This document shows positions 38,189 through 47,263 of a stretch of DNA of 53,266 nt, in pieces. Below the pieces are notes generated by a model. That model did no database searches, was not told the origin of the DNA, and worked only from the letters and a program-made list of their open reading frames with translations. The DNA is from an uncultured Clostridia bacterium (GTDB taxonomy: Bacteria; Bacillota; Clostridia; TANB77; CAG-508). The number at the start of each line of letters is the position of its first letter. Position 1 is the stretch's first letter. The translations under genes and the position numbers were made by a program. The stretch covers positions 1 through 53,266 of the forward strand of contig CANRKA010000004.1 in the NCBI GenBank assembly GCA_947631025.1, given 5' to 3'.

Positions 38189-38884
38189 TTATTTTTTTCT
38201 TATTAGTATTAATGGTGTTTGCTGTTTACCTTGTCCTGTTGGGTTATCACTTATTAATGTTTTTAAATCTTCTTCTGATAATTCTATATCATCGGATTTA
38301 CCTAAAATTTCTTGTCCTAAATCGTTTGCATCTACTATCATTGTACTTATTCCTAATTTATCTTTTATTTCATTACATACACCTATTGGATTATCTGGCA
38401 TTTGTATACCTATGTCTCTATATTCTGACCAAACATGGTCATAAAAACCATCTAGCCCAGATACTTCTTGTCCAACAATTTCGTAAAATACTCCTTTTTT
38501 ACCAAATAATTTAGTAATAGCACTTGCTATAGATGCCCATAAAACTTTTAGTAGACCAACTTGATCTATTGCGTATTGCATTTTTATTGTTTCTCCTACT
38601 CCTACTCCTGTGTCTGGATGTGATGCAAATTTAGATAAAAATTTTGCCCAAAATCCTATTTTTATATCTTCTCTTTTTACTATCCTATTTTGGCATAAAG
38701 CTATAATCTTTTCGCTACTAGATACTATATCTCCTTCTTGATATATAGGACTAATATATTCTTTAAACAAGTCTATATAGCTATCTCCTTGTTTTACAAA
38801 TCTTGTTTTTATTGCATATCTTAAATATGTGTCTTCTCCTATTTTCATTTCTAAATTTTTTCCCTCGTTTGCTTTTAATTCCAT
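38189..38884 (-). CDS. CofE-like (F420-0:glutamyl ligase family) protein
   Basis: The 231-aa sequence fits the F420 ligase-like fold: an N-terminal strand-rich part (YAIKTRFVKQGDSYIDLF), GDIVSSSEKIIALCQNRIVK, and a C-terminal PDNPIGVCNEIKDKLGIS with TMIVDANDLGQEILG. In archaea and actinobacteria CofE adds glutamates to coenzyme F420; many Firmicutes that make no F420 carry such homologues with unknown substrate. I see no F420 biosynthesis genes nearby. It lies between the PBP and flippase genes on the same strand, which might hint at a surface or ligation role, but that is only context. Confidence 0.65.
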   Translation of the reverse strand: MELKANEGKNLEMKIGEDTYLRYAIKTRFVKQGDSYIDLFKEYISPIYQEGDIVSSSEKIIALCQNRIVKREDIKIGFWAKFLSKFASHPDTGVGVGETIKMQYAIDQVGLLKVLWASIASAITKLFGKKGVFYEIVGQEVSGLDGFYDHVWSEYRDIGIQMPDNPIGVCNEIKDKLGISTMIVDANDLGQEILGKSDDIELSEEDLKTLISDNPTGQGKQQTPLILIRKK

Positions 38885-38952
38885 AATTTCCCTCCTATTT
38901 ATATTCTATACCCGCTTCCAGAGATACTATATTAAAATATTATAAATAAAAT

Positions 38953-40395
38953 TTATATACGAATAAATTTGTCTTTCAACTTGCTGATCACTACATACAA
39001 GTTTTCATCTTTTAAAAATAGTAAAATTCCTATGTATGTTAGACCTCCAAATACTATTTGTAAAATAATAGATAATATTCCTACATTTATAAATAATTTT
39101 ACAATAAAGCATACTATAAACATTATAATAGATGCAAATAAATAGTTTATTCCAGTTTTTAGCATTTCTCTAATATTAATTTCTTTTCTTACATAATAAA
39201 TTTGCAAAATATCTACTATTAACTGTGAAATTACTGTTGCAATAGATGCTCCAATAGAATTCCATAATTTTATAAGTATTATATTTAATGTAAAATTTGC
39301 AACCAAGCCGCAAGAAACAGCTATTGTATATTCCTTTTGTTTTCTACTTGGTAACAAGTATTGATTACCTACAACATTTGCTATTCCCATTAATATTAAT
39401 ATAGGCGAAATTATTTTTATTAATATAGAAACTTTTTCATACCCATTTCCAAAAAATATTGGTACAAATTGGTCTGAAACACTTATTATTCCAAACGTTA
39501 TTGGAAATGCTAAAAAGAACACAAAACTAAATGATCTTTTCATATAATAATTTATTTTACTTTTGTCTCCAGATGCAAATGTACTTGCCATTCTTGGAAT
39601 CATAACAATTCCTAGCGAAGAGACAATTGTAAGTAGTATTCTTATAACTTTTTGTCCTTGTTCATAATATCCTACTTCTGTTTTATTTTCTAACATTGCA
39701 CCTATCATTGTTTTGTCTAGCATATTATATATTTGATCTGTTATTTGTGGTATAAATAATAAAATTATTGCATATGCATGCTTAAATACATTTATATTTT
39801 TTACTTTTATTCCTTTAAAGTATTTAGGTAAGTATAACCATAAAGATAAATTACCTAATAAATCTGCTATTGCGTATATATATAGATATTTTTGTAAATC
39901 ATTTGGATTTTTTACTAAAATAAAAATTAGTGTAACACTTACTAGTCTTACTGCTATATTTCTTGTAACAGTTTTTTTAAACTCTTCTAATCCTTGAAAA
40001 AACCAGCTTATATCAAATGCTGTTGCAATTAGTTCTATAAGCCAAATTTTATAGTATATTCCATATGGATCCGAATTTATAAAAAAAACACAATATACAG
40101 CAATTGCAATTGTTAGTGTAATTAATCTAAATAAAATTAATTCCCAAAAAACTTTATTTCTTTTTTCTTTGTTTTCTCCCACATATGCAATTTCTCTTTT
40201 TCCATATAGGGCAATTCCTAATTGTCCAAATAGTAGAAAATAAGAAAGTATTGAATATGTATAACTATATATTCCTATTCCTTCTGCTCCAAGTACTCTA
40301 GAAACATATGGTGTTGTAATTAATGGTAGAATTAAAGTTAATATTTGATATGTTAAATTATAAAAGTAATTTTTTGCTATACTTTTTTTTGCCAA
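38953..40395 (-). CDS. oligosaccharide flippase, Wzx/MurJ-like (MVF superfamily)
   Basis: A 480-aa integral membrane protein with about 12-14 hydrophobic helices. The N-terminus AKNYFYNLTYQILTLILPLI and TTPYVSRVLGAEGIGIYSY is a standard Wzx (polysaccharide biosynthesis protein) start. It would move lipid-linked oligosaccharide units across the membrane for capsule, teichoic or exopolysaccharide assembly. No glycosyltransferase cluster is next to it, so the sugar is unknown. Confidence 0.9.
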   Translation of the reverse strand: MAKKSIAKNYFYNLTYQILTLILPLITTPYVSRVLGAEGIGIYSYTYSILSYFLLFGQLGIALYGKREIAYVGENKEKRNKVFWELILFRLITLTIAIAVYCVFFINSDPYGIYYKIWLIELIATAFDISWFFQGLEEFKKTVTRNIAVRLVSVTLIFILVKNPNDLQKYLYIYAIADLLGNLSLWLYLPKYFKGIKVKNINVFKHAYAIILLFIPQITDQIYNMLDKTMIGAMLENKTEVGYYEQGQKVIRILLTIVSSLGIVMIPRMASTFASGDKSKINYYMKRSFSFVFFLAFPITFGIISVSDQFVPIFFGNGYEKVSILIKIISPILILMGIANVVGNQYLLPSRKQKEYTIAVSCGLVANFTLNIILIKLWNSIGASIATVISQLIVDILQIYYVRKEINIREMLKTGINYLFASIIMFIVCFIVKLFINVGILSIILQIVFGGLTYIGILLFLKDENLYVVISKLKDKFIRI

Positions 40396-40582
40396 TTTCT
40401 ACTTTCTCCTAACTTATTTTTTTACAAATACAATATATCATTTAATTTACTTTTATGCAATAGGATTTTGGTTATAAGTTTTTGCCTAAAAGGTATTTAG
40501 TTGTAATCTTACAAAGATAAAATATTTTGCTATAAGCCCTGCCATATAATCTGCTTAAGATATGATTAATTAAAGCAACTAA

Positions 40583-40626
40583 AAAAAAGTAGTAAATTGT
40601 GTCTTTTACAATTTACTACTTTTTTT
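40583..40626 (-). terminator. hpf terminator
   Basis: An 18-base arm starting AAAAAAGTAGTAAATTGT (about 40583-40600) pairs with ACAATTTACTACTTTTTT (about 40608-40625). It lies just after the stop of the minus-strand gene. Confidence 0.8.
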
Positions 40627-40628
40627 AC

Positions 40629-41159
40629 TTATTCTTCTGGAACTACAATTCCATAATTTTTACTTTCTTTTAATTTGTAAATTACATTTACTTTTCCTGT
40701 TTCTATATTTATAAATGCTAAAAATTTATCATTTGGTTTTTCTTGTAGTTTAAGTTTTGCATCATCTATTCCCATTGGTCTTATAGAGTAGTATATTTCT
40801 TTTATAACTTCGTCTTCTATTTCAACTGCCTTAGTTTGCATTTCTTGTTTTGCAATTGAAGATGCATCTCTGTACATTTTTTCTTTCTTTGTTTTATATT
40901 TTCTAATTTGTCCTTCTAATATATCTATATCTTTGTCTATTGCTGCATATAAATCCTTGTGTGCTGTAACTGCTTTATATAAATCACCTTTTACAGAAAC
41001 TCTAATTTCTGCAACTTTTTCTTTTCCTTCACATTTTGCAGTTGCTACAACATCAAATTCATCTTCAAAATATTTTTCAATCCTTTCCATCTTTTTTTCT
41101 ACATATGCTCTTATAGCATCTGTAATTTCTAAATCTTTACCTGTTATTTTTATATTCAT
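40629..41159 (-). CDS. hpf: ribosome hibernation promoting factor, long form
   Basis: Long HPF binds the small subunit and pairs ribosomes as inactive 100S dimers in stationary phase. The N-terminal half (MNIKITGKDLEITDAIRAYV, then KMERIEKYFEDEFDVVATAK) is the ribosome-binding domain; the C-terminal part (EIYYSIRPMGIDDAKLKLQE, then NIETGKVNVIYKLKE) is the dimerisation domain. The length of 176 aa is normal. A ribosome site (AGAGAGGAGCTG) precedes the ATG. It is transcribed divergently from asd. Confidence 0.96.
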   Translation of the reverse strand: MNIKITGKDLEITDAIRAYVEKKMERIEKYFEDEFDVVATAKCEGKEKVAEIRVSVKGDLYKAVTAHKDLYAAIDKDIDILEGQIRKYKTKKEKMYRDASSIAKQEMQTKAVEIEDEVIKEIYYSIRPMGIDDAKLKLQEKPNDKFLAFINIETGKVNVIYKLKESKNYGIVVPEE

Positions 41160-41237
41160 AAAATCAGCTCCTCTCTAAATTTGCTCTTTTGTAAAATTTT
41201 CTAGTTATATATTTATTATAATTGTTTATCATCTTTT

Positions 41238-41265
41238 TTGCAAGTATATTTTTTTTGCTTATACA
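41238..41265 (+). promoter_or_regulatory. asd-dapA promoter candidate
   Basis: TTGCAA (41238-41243), a 16-base spacer and TATACA (41260-41265), about 23 bases ahead of the asd ATG. Confidence 0.4.
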
Positions 41266-41288
41266 TATATTTATGTAGGAGGTCTTAT

Positions 41289-42278
41289 ATGAATAAAAAA
41301 TATAAATTAGCTATTGTTGGTGCTACTGGCGTTGTTGGCAGAACAATTCTTAAAGTTTTAGAAGAGGAAAACTTAGCTATTTCTGAGTATAAGTTTTTTG
41401 CCTCTAAAAAGTCAGCTGGTTCTACTATTAATTTTTTAAACGAAGAATATGTTGTTAATGAACTTAACACTTCTTCTTTTGATGAAGGATTTGATTTTGC
41501 TATTTTTTCTGCTGGTGGTGAAACTGCTCTAAAATATGCACCTATTGCAGCTTCTAAGGGTTGCCGAGTAATTGACAATAGTAGTGCTTTTAGAATGGAT
41601 TTTAATGTTCCTTTGGTTGTTCCAGAAGTAAATGCTAATGCTATTTCTGCTTCAGATAAAATTATTGCTAATCCAAATTGCTCTACAATTCAAGCTGTGG
41701 TTCCTTTAAAAGCTTTAGATGATAAATTTTGTATTAAAAGAGTTGTTTATACAACATACCAAGCCGTTTCTGGAGCTGGAAGAAATGGTATTTTAGATTT
41801 AGAAAATGGAAGAAAAGGAATTTCAACACTTAAAAAATTTCCACATCCTATTTATGATAATTGTCTACCACATATAGATGTATTTTTAGATAATGGATAT
41901 ACAAAAGAAGAAGAAAAAATGATTAATGAAACTAGAAAGATTCTAAATAAACCTTCTTTAGCAGTTACAGCAACATGTGTAAGAGTTCCTGTAACAAACA
42001 GTCATAGTGAGGCTATTAATGTTGAATTTGAAAAAAGCTTTGATATTGAATATGTTAAAGAAATTCTTTCTAGCACAAAAGGTATTATTCTTCAAGATGA
42101 TCCTTTAAATAATATTTATCCTTTGGCTACAAATGCATCTGGACATAATGAAATTTTTGTTGGAAGAATTAGAAGAGATTATAGTGTTAAAAACGGAATT
42201 AATTTGTGGGTTGTTGCAGATAATATCCGCAAAGGTGCAGCTACTAATGCTGTTCAAATTTTAAAACACCTGCTTTAA
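41289..42278 (+). CDS. asd: aspartate-semialdehyde dehydrogenase
   Basis: Asd reduces aspartyl phosphate to aspartate semialdehyde with NADPH, feeding lysine, diaminopimelate, threonine and methionine synthesis. The ATG at 41289 follows AGGAGGT (329 aa); an upstream in-frame extension overlaps the promoter. The NADP loop is AIVGATGVVGRTILKVLEE, the catalytic cysteine lies in NPNCSTIQAVVPLKAL, and the substrate region includes TTYQAVSGAGRNGI and the later GHNEIFVGRIRRD. It is followed after 57 bases by dapA on the same strand, so both steps into the diaminopimelate branch are made together. Confidence 0.96.
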   Translation: MNKKYKLAIVGATGVVGRTILKVLEEENLAISEYKFFASKKSAGSTINFLNEEYVVNELNTSSFDEGFDFAIFSAGGETALKYAPIAASKGCRVIDNSSAFRMDFNVPLVVPEVNANAISASDKIIANPNCSTIQAVVPLKALDDKFCIKRVVYTTYQAVSGAGRNGILDLENGRKGISTLKKFPHPIYDNCLPHIDVFLDNGYTKEEEKMINETRKILNKPSLAVTATCVRVPVTNSHSEAINVEFEKSFDIEYVKEILSSTKGIILQDDPLNNIYPLATNASGHNEIFVGRIRRDYSVKNGINLWVVADNIRKGAATNAVQILKHLL

Positions 42279-42335
42279 AATTTGAAAATTATATTTTTGT
42301 TTTATTTTAGTACTGTTGTTAGAAAGGATGATTTT

Positions 42336-43212
42336 ATGAAAAATATTATTTTTAAAGGAGTTGGTACTGCTATTGCTACACCTTTTAATGAAACTGGTGT
42401 TAATTTTGAAGAATTTGGAAAGTTAATAGACTGGCAAATTAGCGAAGGTGTAAATAGTATTATTGTGTGTGGTACTACTGGCGAATCTTCTACTATGAGT
42501 AATTATGAAAAAATGGAAACTATAAAATTTGCTGTAAATAGAGTTAATAATAAAGTTCCAATTATTGCTGGAACTGGAGGTAATAATACTAAAAGCGTAA
42601 TAGAACTTTCACAATATGCACAAAAAGTAGGTAGTAATGCTTTATTAATTGTTACTCCTTATTACAATAAAACTACACAAAAAGGACTAATAGAGCATTA
42701 TACAAAAATAGCAGAAAGTGTTAATTTACCTATCATTTTATATAACGTTCCTAGCAGAACCGGCTTAAACATTGAACCACAAACCTGTTTAGAACTTTCT
42801 AAAATTCCTAATATTGTTGCAATAAAAGAAGCAAGTCGGCAATATCTCTCAAGTTGCAAAAATTGCTCAGCTATGTGGAGATAATTTAAATATATATTCT
42901 GGAAATGATGACCAAATATTACCTGTTTTATCTTTAGGTGGATTAGGTGTTATTTCTGTTTTATCTAATATAAAACCTAAATTTACAGTTGATATTGTTA
43001 ATAATTTCTTTAGTGGGAATTTTAATATAGCTAAAGATATGCAATTAAAATCCTTACCTCTTATAGAAAGTTTATTTTCTGAGGTTAATCCTATACCTGT
43101 AAAAGAAGCATTAAATATAATTGGTTATAATTTTGGAATTCCTCGTCTTCCTTTAGTAAAACTAAGTGAGACTAAAAAAGAAATTTTGGAAAAAGAAATT
43201 AATATAATTTAG
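42336..43212 (+). CDS. dapA: 4-hydroxy-tetrahydrodipicolinate synthase (read through a CGGC site)
   Basis: DapA condenses aspartate semialdehyde with pyruvate, the first committed step to diaminopimelate and lysine. The ATG at 42336 follows AGAAAGGATG. Motifs: [46 protein letters not shown] with the tyrosine and arginine of the active site, and the Schiff-base lysine in VAIKEAS (about residue 164). Frame 0 then fails at [10 protein letters not shown]. Skipping the C of CGG (42837-42839) gives [19 protein letters not shown], and the frame runs to a stop at 43212. The total is 291 aa, the standard length. This is the only plus-strand example of the site. Confidence 0.95.
42837..42840 (+). other. 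CGGC +1 site in dapA (Gly168)
   Basis: Context AGT CGG CAA in frame 0. Reading CGGC as glycine gives KEASGNISQVA, the conserved DapA sequence four residues after the catalytic lysine. Confidence 0.92.
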
Positions 43213-43226
43213 TTATATTTTTTAAT

Positions 43227-43265
43227 TTATATTATAGAAAATTTAGGAGCTTTTCTATAATATAA
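43227..43265. repeat. perfect 15-bp inverted repeat beside terminator
   Basis: TTATATTATAGAAAA (43227-43241) and TTTTCTATAATATAA (43251-43265) pair perfectly with a 9-base loop. The left arm is identical to that at 23821. Confidence 0.7.
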
Positions 43266-43266
43266 A

Positions 43267-43297
43267 AAATGGGTTACTCATGTAACCCATTTTTTTA
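43267..43297. terminator. bidirectional terminator between dapA and cyclophilin
   Basis: AAATGGGTTAC, loop TCAT, GTAACCCATTT, with A/T runs on both sides. It lies between converging genes and just touches the cyclophilin stop. Confidence 0.75.
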
Positions 43298-44056
43298 TTG
43301 TATTGATCCACCGTATAATTGATTCATATATGATGTATAATCAAAAGGTTTTACAGTTTCTGGTGTTCCATAATCTATTCCATTTGTTTCTACTCTAATG
43401 CTTGATATAACAGGTGCATTAACTGGAGTACTTGCTTCTTCTCCCTCTTCTTCTGCTGGCTTAACTTCTGTATTATTTAGTTTTTCTAATATATCCCATC
43501 CATCTATTACTTTTCCAAATGCAGCATAAGAACCATTTAAACTTGCATTATCTTTTGTCATAATAAAAAATTGTGACCCAGCTGAATTATATCCTTCTTC
43601 TGTTAATCCCATTTGACTATAATCACTTCTTGCCATTGCAATTACGCCCTTTTCAAATCTTATATCATTATCATAGAAGTTATTTAAAACAAATTCCCCT
43701 TTTATAGCATATTTTTCTTCTGAGTCTCCCTCATTTAATTTATTAAGTGTAGGTGAACCTGAACCTGTTCCTTCTGGATCTCCTCCTTGTACCATAAAAT
43801 CTTTTACTATTCTATGATATGTTAATCCATCATAAAATCCATTATTAGCAAGTTTTATAAAGTTTGTAACTGTATTTGGTGCTTTATCTGGATATAACTC
43901 TAATTTTATTATTCCTACATCTTTTATTTCCATTGTAACAATTGGATTTTGCTGTTTTACTGTTATTTTTTTATAATATCCAAATCCTACCATTCCTATT
44001 AAAACTAAAACTATTATTATTGCTAAAATTGTTATAATTGTTGTACCTTTCTTCAT
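43295..44056 (-). CDS. membrane-anchored cyclophilin-type peptidyl-prolyl isomerase
   Basis: An N-terminal membrane helix (IITILAIIIVLVLIGMVGFG) is followed by a complete cyclophilin domain. Visible motifs: PNTVTNFIKLANNGFYDGLT, YHRIVKDFMVQGGDPEGTGS, GVIAMARSDYSQMG, SAGSQFFIMTKDNASLNGSY and FGKVIDGWDILEKLNNTEV. The protein would sit on the outer face of the membrane and help fold exported proteins. The length of 253 aa is normal for the anchored type. A ribosome site (AAAGGAGG) lies ahead of the start. Confidence 0.94.
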   Translation of the reverse strand: MKKGTTIITILAIIIVLVLIGMVGFGYYKKITVKQQNPIVTMEIKDVGIIKLELYPDKAPNTVTNFIKLANNGFYDGLTYHRIVKDFMVQGGDPEGTGSGSPTLNKLNEGDSEEKYAIKGEFVLNNFYDNDIRFEKGVIAMARSDYSQMGLTEEGYNSAGSQFFIMTKDNASLNGSYAAFGKVIDGWDILEKLNNTEVKPAEEEGEEASTPVNAPVISSIRVETNGIDYGTPETVKPFDYTSYMNQLYGGSIQ

Positions 44057-44108
44057 TTTTTTATTTCCTCCTTTGAATTTTTATTTATTAAATCTTATTT
44101 AATAAATT

Positions 44109-44633
44109 TCATAATTTATTTGAATCTCCATTATAATTTATATCTTCATTTTTTATAATATAAATCCAAGAATATTCTTTAGGCTCTAATGTTATATTCA
44201 AATCTAGATTACTTTCATTTGGTAGCTCCTCTTTTGTTGGTACATAATCTTCTATTCCAAAATCTTTTAAAGTATGTTTTCCATCTATTCCTTTTACACC
44301 ATATATTTGTAATGTTTCGAAATTAACATACATTGCATCTATTGAATTTGCTAATCCTATCTCGTTAAAATCTGCTTCTGTTTTTAATTCATATTCGTAC
44401 GAAATTCCGTCTATTTGCTGAGCACTTTCCATTGGTGTTAAATTAAGGTAAGTATAATCGTCTTTATGCATTCTTACAGCTTCTTGCACTTCTTTTAATT
44501 GGCTTATATATCTTTGCTGCGCAGATTTTTGTATTGTATCATATCCTACATATACTGCAGAAGTAGATAAAATTAATAAAACTATTATTGTTATTACCAA
44601 TACAACCAGTGTTATGCCTTTATTTGTATTCAT
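44109..44633 (-). CDS. pseudopilin-like protein with type IV prepilin-like N-terminus
   Basis: The first residues MNTNKGITLVVLVITIIVLLILSTSAV resemble a type IV prepilin: a short basic leader ending in KG, then a hydrophobic helix. The usual phenylalanine and glutamate are replaced (I-T-L-V-V). The 174-aa product continues with a helix (AQQRYISQLKEVQEAVRMHK) and an acidic outer part. It stands alone between cyclophilin and disA. No matching secretion ATPase is adjacent, though the Tad-like machine lies 11 kb away. Function unknown beyond surface display. Confidence 0.7.
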   Translation of the reverse strand: MNTNKGITLVVLVITIIVLLILSTSAVYVGYDTIQKSAQQRYISQLKEVQEAVRMHKDDYTYLNLTPMESAQQIDGISYEYELKTEADFNEIGLANSIDAMYVNFETLQIYGVKGIDGKHTLKDFGIEDYVPTKEELPNESNLDLNITLEPKEYSWIYIIKNEDINYNGDSNKL

Positions 44634-44700
44634 TTTTCACCTTCTTTTGTTTTTTAAATTTACTTATGTATTTTTTTATTAACTTGTTTGAATTATACAA

Positions 44701-45777
44701 TTACAATAGCACATTATCAAATACAAATTGTTCTTGCATTCTTTTTAATGATTGTTTTATTGTACGCGCTCTTATTTCTCCTATTCCTTCAACAGCATCT
44801 AATTTTGGTATATCTGCTTCTAATATATGTTGGAATGATTTAAATGCTTTTACTAAGTTTTCCACTATATTACTTGGTACTTTTGGTATTTTATTTAATA
44901 ACCTGTATCCTCTAGTATAAACTGCAATTTCCTCATAAGTATCAAATGCATCGTATCCTAATATTTTTGCTATTATTTGTTGTTGCATCAAATCTTCATA
45001 ATCCAAATTAACAATTTGCTCTAATACATTCTCTGGAGTTTTACGCTTTTTAGATGCCATATAATCCTTTATAATAAATAATTCTTCGTTTTCTAAGTCA
45101 CCTATTAATTCTTCTAATTGCATTCTTGTAAGTCTTCCTTCGGTTCCTAACTCATATATTCCGTTTTGTACTTCTTTTACAATTTTCATAACCATTTCTG
45201 CTCTCTGTATTGCAGTAATTACATTGTCTAATGTTACTATGTCATTAAATTCATATTCATTTAGAATGCTTAGTTTATTATCAAATACTTTTTTATATTT
45301 TTCTAAAGTTTGAAGTGCTTGATTTGTTTTTGTTAAAACCTTAGATGTATCTTCTATTGTATAACGCAATTCTCCTTTAAATATTGTAATAACATTTCTT
45401 CTTTGAGATATACTAACAACTAATTCGTTTGTTTGTTTTGCAGTACGCTCTGCTGTTCTATGTCTAGTACCAGTTTCCTTAGTAGTTATTAATGGTGAAG
45501 GTATTAGCTGTGCATTTGCATATAAAATCTTTTTAAAATCACTACTTAAAACAATTGCTCCATCCATTTTTGCAAGCTCATAAAGTCTAGCAGATGTATA
45601 ATCTTCATTAATAAAAAATCCTCCATCTACTAAATCTAATACTTCTTTTGAATCTCCAAAAACTATAAGTCCACCTGTTTTTGCTTTAAGAATATTATCT
45701 AATCCTTCTCTAATTTCAGTTCCTGGTGCGATAATTTTTAATAATTTTGTTAATTCATCTTCTTTAGTTATTCTCAT
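44701..45777 (-). CDS. disA: DNA-integrity scanning diadenylate cyclase
   Basis: DisA makes cyclic di-AMP from ATP and scans DNA for damage, stopping synthesis at branched structures. The catalytic DAC domain shows YELAKMDGAIVLSSDFKKIL and the RHR region TGTRHRTAERTAKQT. A helical linker (DTSKVLTKTNQALQTLEKYK) joins a C-terminal helix-hairpin-helix DNA-binding domain (DIPKLDAVEGIGEIRARTIK). The length of 358 aa is standard. It follows radA after 24 bases, the usual pairing in Firmicutes. Confidence 0.97.
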   Translation of the reverse strand: MRITKEDELTKLLKIIAPGTEIREGLDNILKAKTGGLIVFGDSKEVLDLVDGGFFINEDYTSARLYELAKMDGAIVLSSDFKKILYANAQLIPSPLITTKETGTRHRTAERTAKQTNELVVSISQRRNVITIFKGELRYTIEDTSKVLTKTNQALQTLEKYKKVFDNKLSILNEYEFNDIVTLDNVITAIQRAEMVMKIVKEVQNGIYELGTEGRLTRMQLEELIGDLENEELFIIKDYMASKKRKTPENVLEQIVNLDYEDLMQQQIIAKILGYDAFDTYEEIAVYTRGYRLLNKIPKVPSNIVENLVKAFKSFQHILEADIPKLDAVEGIGEIRARTIKQSLKRMQEQFVFDNVLL

Positions 45778-45801
45778 ATCAACACCTACCTCTCTTAACT
45801 A

Positions 45802-47161
45802 TTATTTTAAGCCTAAATAATCAATAGCTTCGTTTACATCTTTAACCCCTATTATATCTAATTTGTACTTATCTTTCAATAGTTTTTTATTATTTTCTGG
45901 TATAATGCATTTTTCAAAGCCTAATTTTTCTGCTTCTTTTAATCGTTTTTCTATAAAATTTATACTTCTTACTTCTCCTGTAAGTCCTACTTCTCCCATA
46001 ACAACAACATTTTTAGGTATAACTTTATTTTTATAACTTGATGCAACACTAAGTACTATTCCTAAATCTAGAGCTGGCTCACTAACTTTAATTCCTCCAA
46101 CTACATTTAAATATACATCCTGATTTCCTAATGTAAAGGCTGACTTTTTTTCTAATACTGCAATTAATAAAGTTAATCTATTGTAATCTATTCCATTTGC
46201 AGTTCTTCTAGGAAGTCCAAATACACTTTGTGAGCACAATGCTTGTAATTCTACTAAAATTGGTCTTGTTCCCTCCATACTTGCAACAATTACTGAACCT
46301 GTATAGTCTTCTTTTCTTTCAGAAATTAGCACAGATGATGGGTCTATTATTTCTTTCATTCCTAAGCCTTCCATCTCAAACATTCCTATTTCGTTTGTTG
46401 AACCAAATCTATTTTTTACACTTCTTAAAATTCTATATGAAAAATATCTTTCTCCTTCAATATACAAAACTGTATCTACCATATGTTCTAAAACTCTTGG
46501 TCCTGCTATATTTCCATCTTTTGTAACATGTCCAATAATAATTGTAGTTATTTGTTTTTGCTTACACATTTTCATAATTCTTGCTGTTATTTCTCTAACT
46601 TGGCTAACACTTCCTGCTGCTGAACTTATATCATCTGAGTACATTGTTTGAACTGAATCTATTATAACTAATTTTGGATTTATATCTAAAATATTTTCTT
46701 CTATTATATCTATATCTGTTTCCCCTAAAAATAAAATATCATCATTATTTATTTGTAGTCTATCTGCTCTTAATTTTATTTGCTCTGCAGATTCTTCACC
46801 AGAAACATATAAAACCTTACCTTCAGTTTTTATTTTATTGCATAATTGTAAAATTAAGGTAGATTTTCCAATTCCAGGTTCTCCTCCTAATAAAACTAAT
46901 GAGCCTTTAATTAATCCTCCACCTAAAACTCTATCTAATTCATCAAAACCAGTTTTAAGTCTTGACTTTTCTTCTCCTTTAAAATTATTTAATGGTTCTG
47001 CGCAAACCTTTCTTTTTGTCTCTTTTTTGCTACCTTTATCACTAGAAACTTTTTCTTCAAAAAAACTATTCCATGATCCGACATGCAGGACATTTTCCCA
47101 TCCATTTAGCAGATTCGTATCCACATTCATTACATACAAAAACAGATTTAATCTTTGACAT
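45802..47161 (-). CDS. radA: DNA repair protein RadA (read through a CGGA site)
   Basis: RadA is a RecA-like branch-migration helicase in recombination repair. The true ATG is at 47161 behind AAAGGAGG. It opens [20 protein letters not shown] with a four-cysteine zinc finger (C10, C13, C24, C27). Frame 0 then reads [12 protein letters not shown]. Skipping the C of CGG (47078-47080) gives [13 protein letters not shown], the usual start of the family. An uninterrupted ORF begins only at an internal, out-of-frame ATG (47139) and lacks the zinc finger. Walker A is [14 protein letters not shown], Walker B is [21 protein letters not shown] is the RadA-specific motif, and a Lon-like C-terminal domain follows. 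The total is 452 aa, normal length. Confidence 0.94.
47077..47080 (-). other. CGGA +1 site in radA (Gly28)
   Basis: Context TGT CGG ATC ATG GAA TAG in frame 0, ending four codons after CGG. Reading CGGA as glycine gives [13 protein letters not shown], directly after the last zinc cysteine. Confidence 0.92.
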
Positions 47162-47210
47162 ATTAGCCTCCTTTAGAATCTAATACTACTATAAATATAA
47201 ATTTTTTTCA

Positions 47211-47243
47211 AGTAAAAGAGCTAGCTCTTTTACTGAGCTAGCT
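47211..47243 (-). terminator. alternative-hairpin terminator of the 82-aa gene
   Basis: AGTAAAAGAGCT followed at once by its reverse complement (47211-47234), and overlapping it AGCTAGCTC (47219-47227) paired with GAGCTAGCT (47235-47243). The two stems are mutually exclusive. On the minus strand it lies after the small gene. Confidence 0.55.
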
Positions 47244-47263
47244 TTTAATTTTTCATTTGTATG

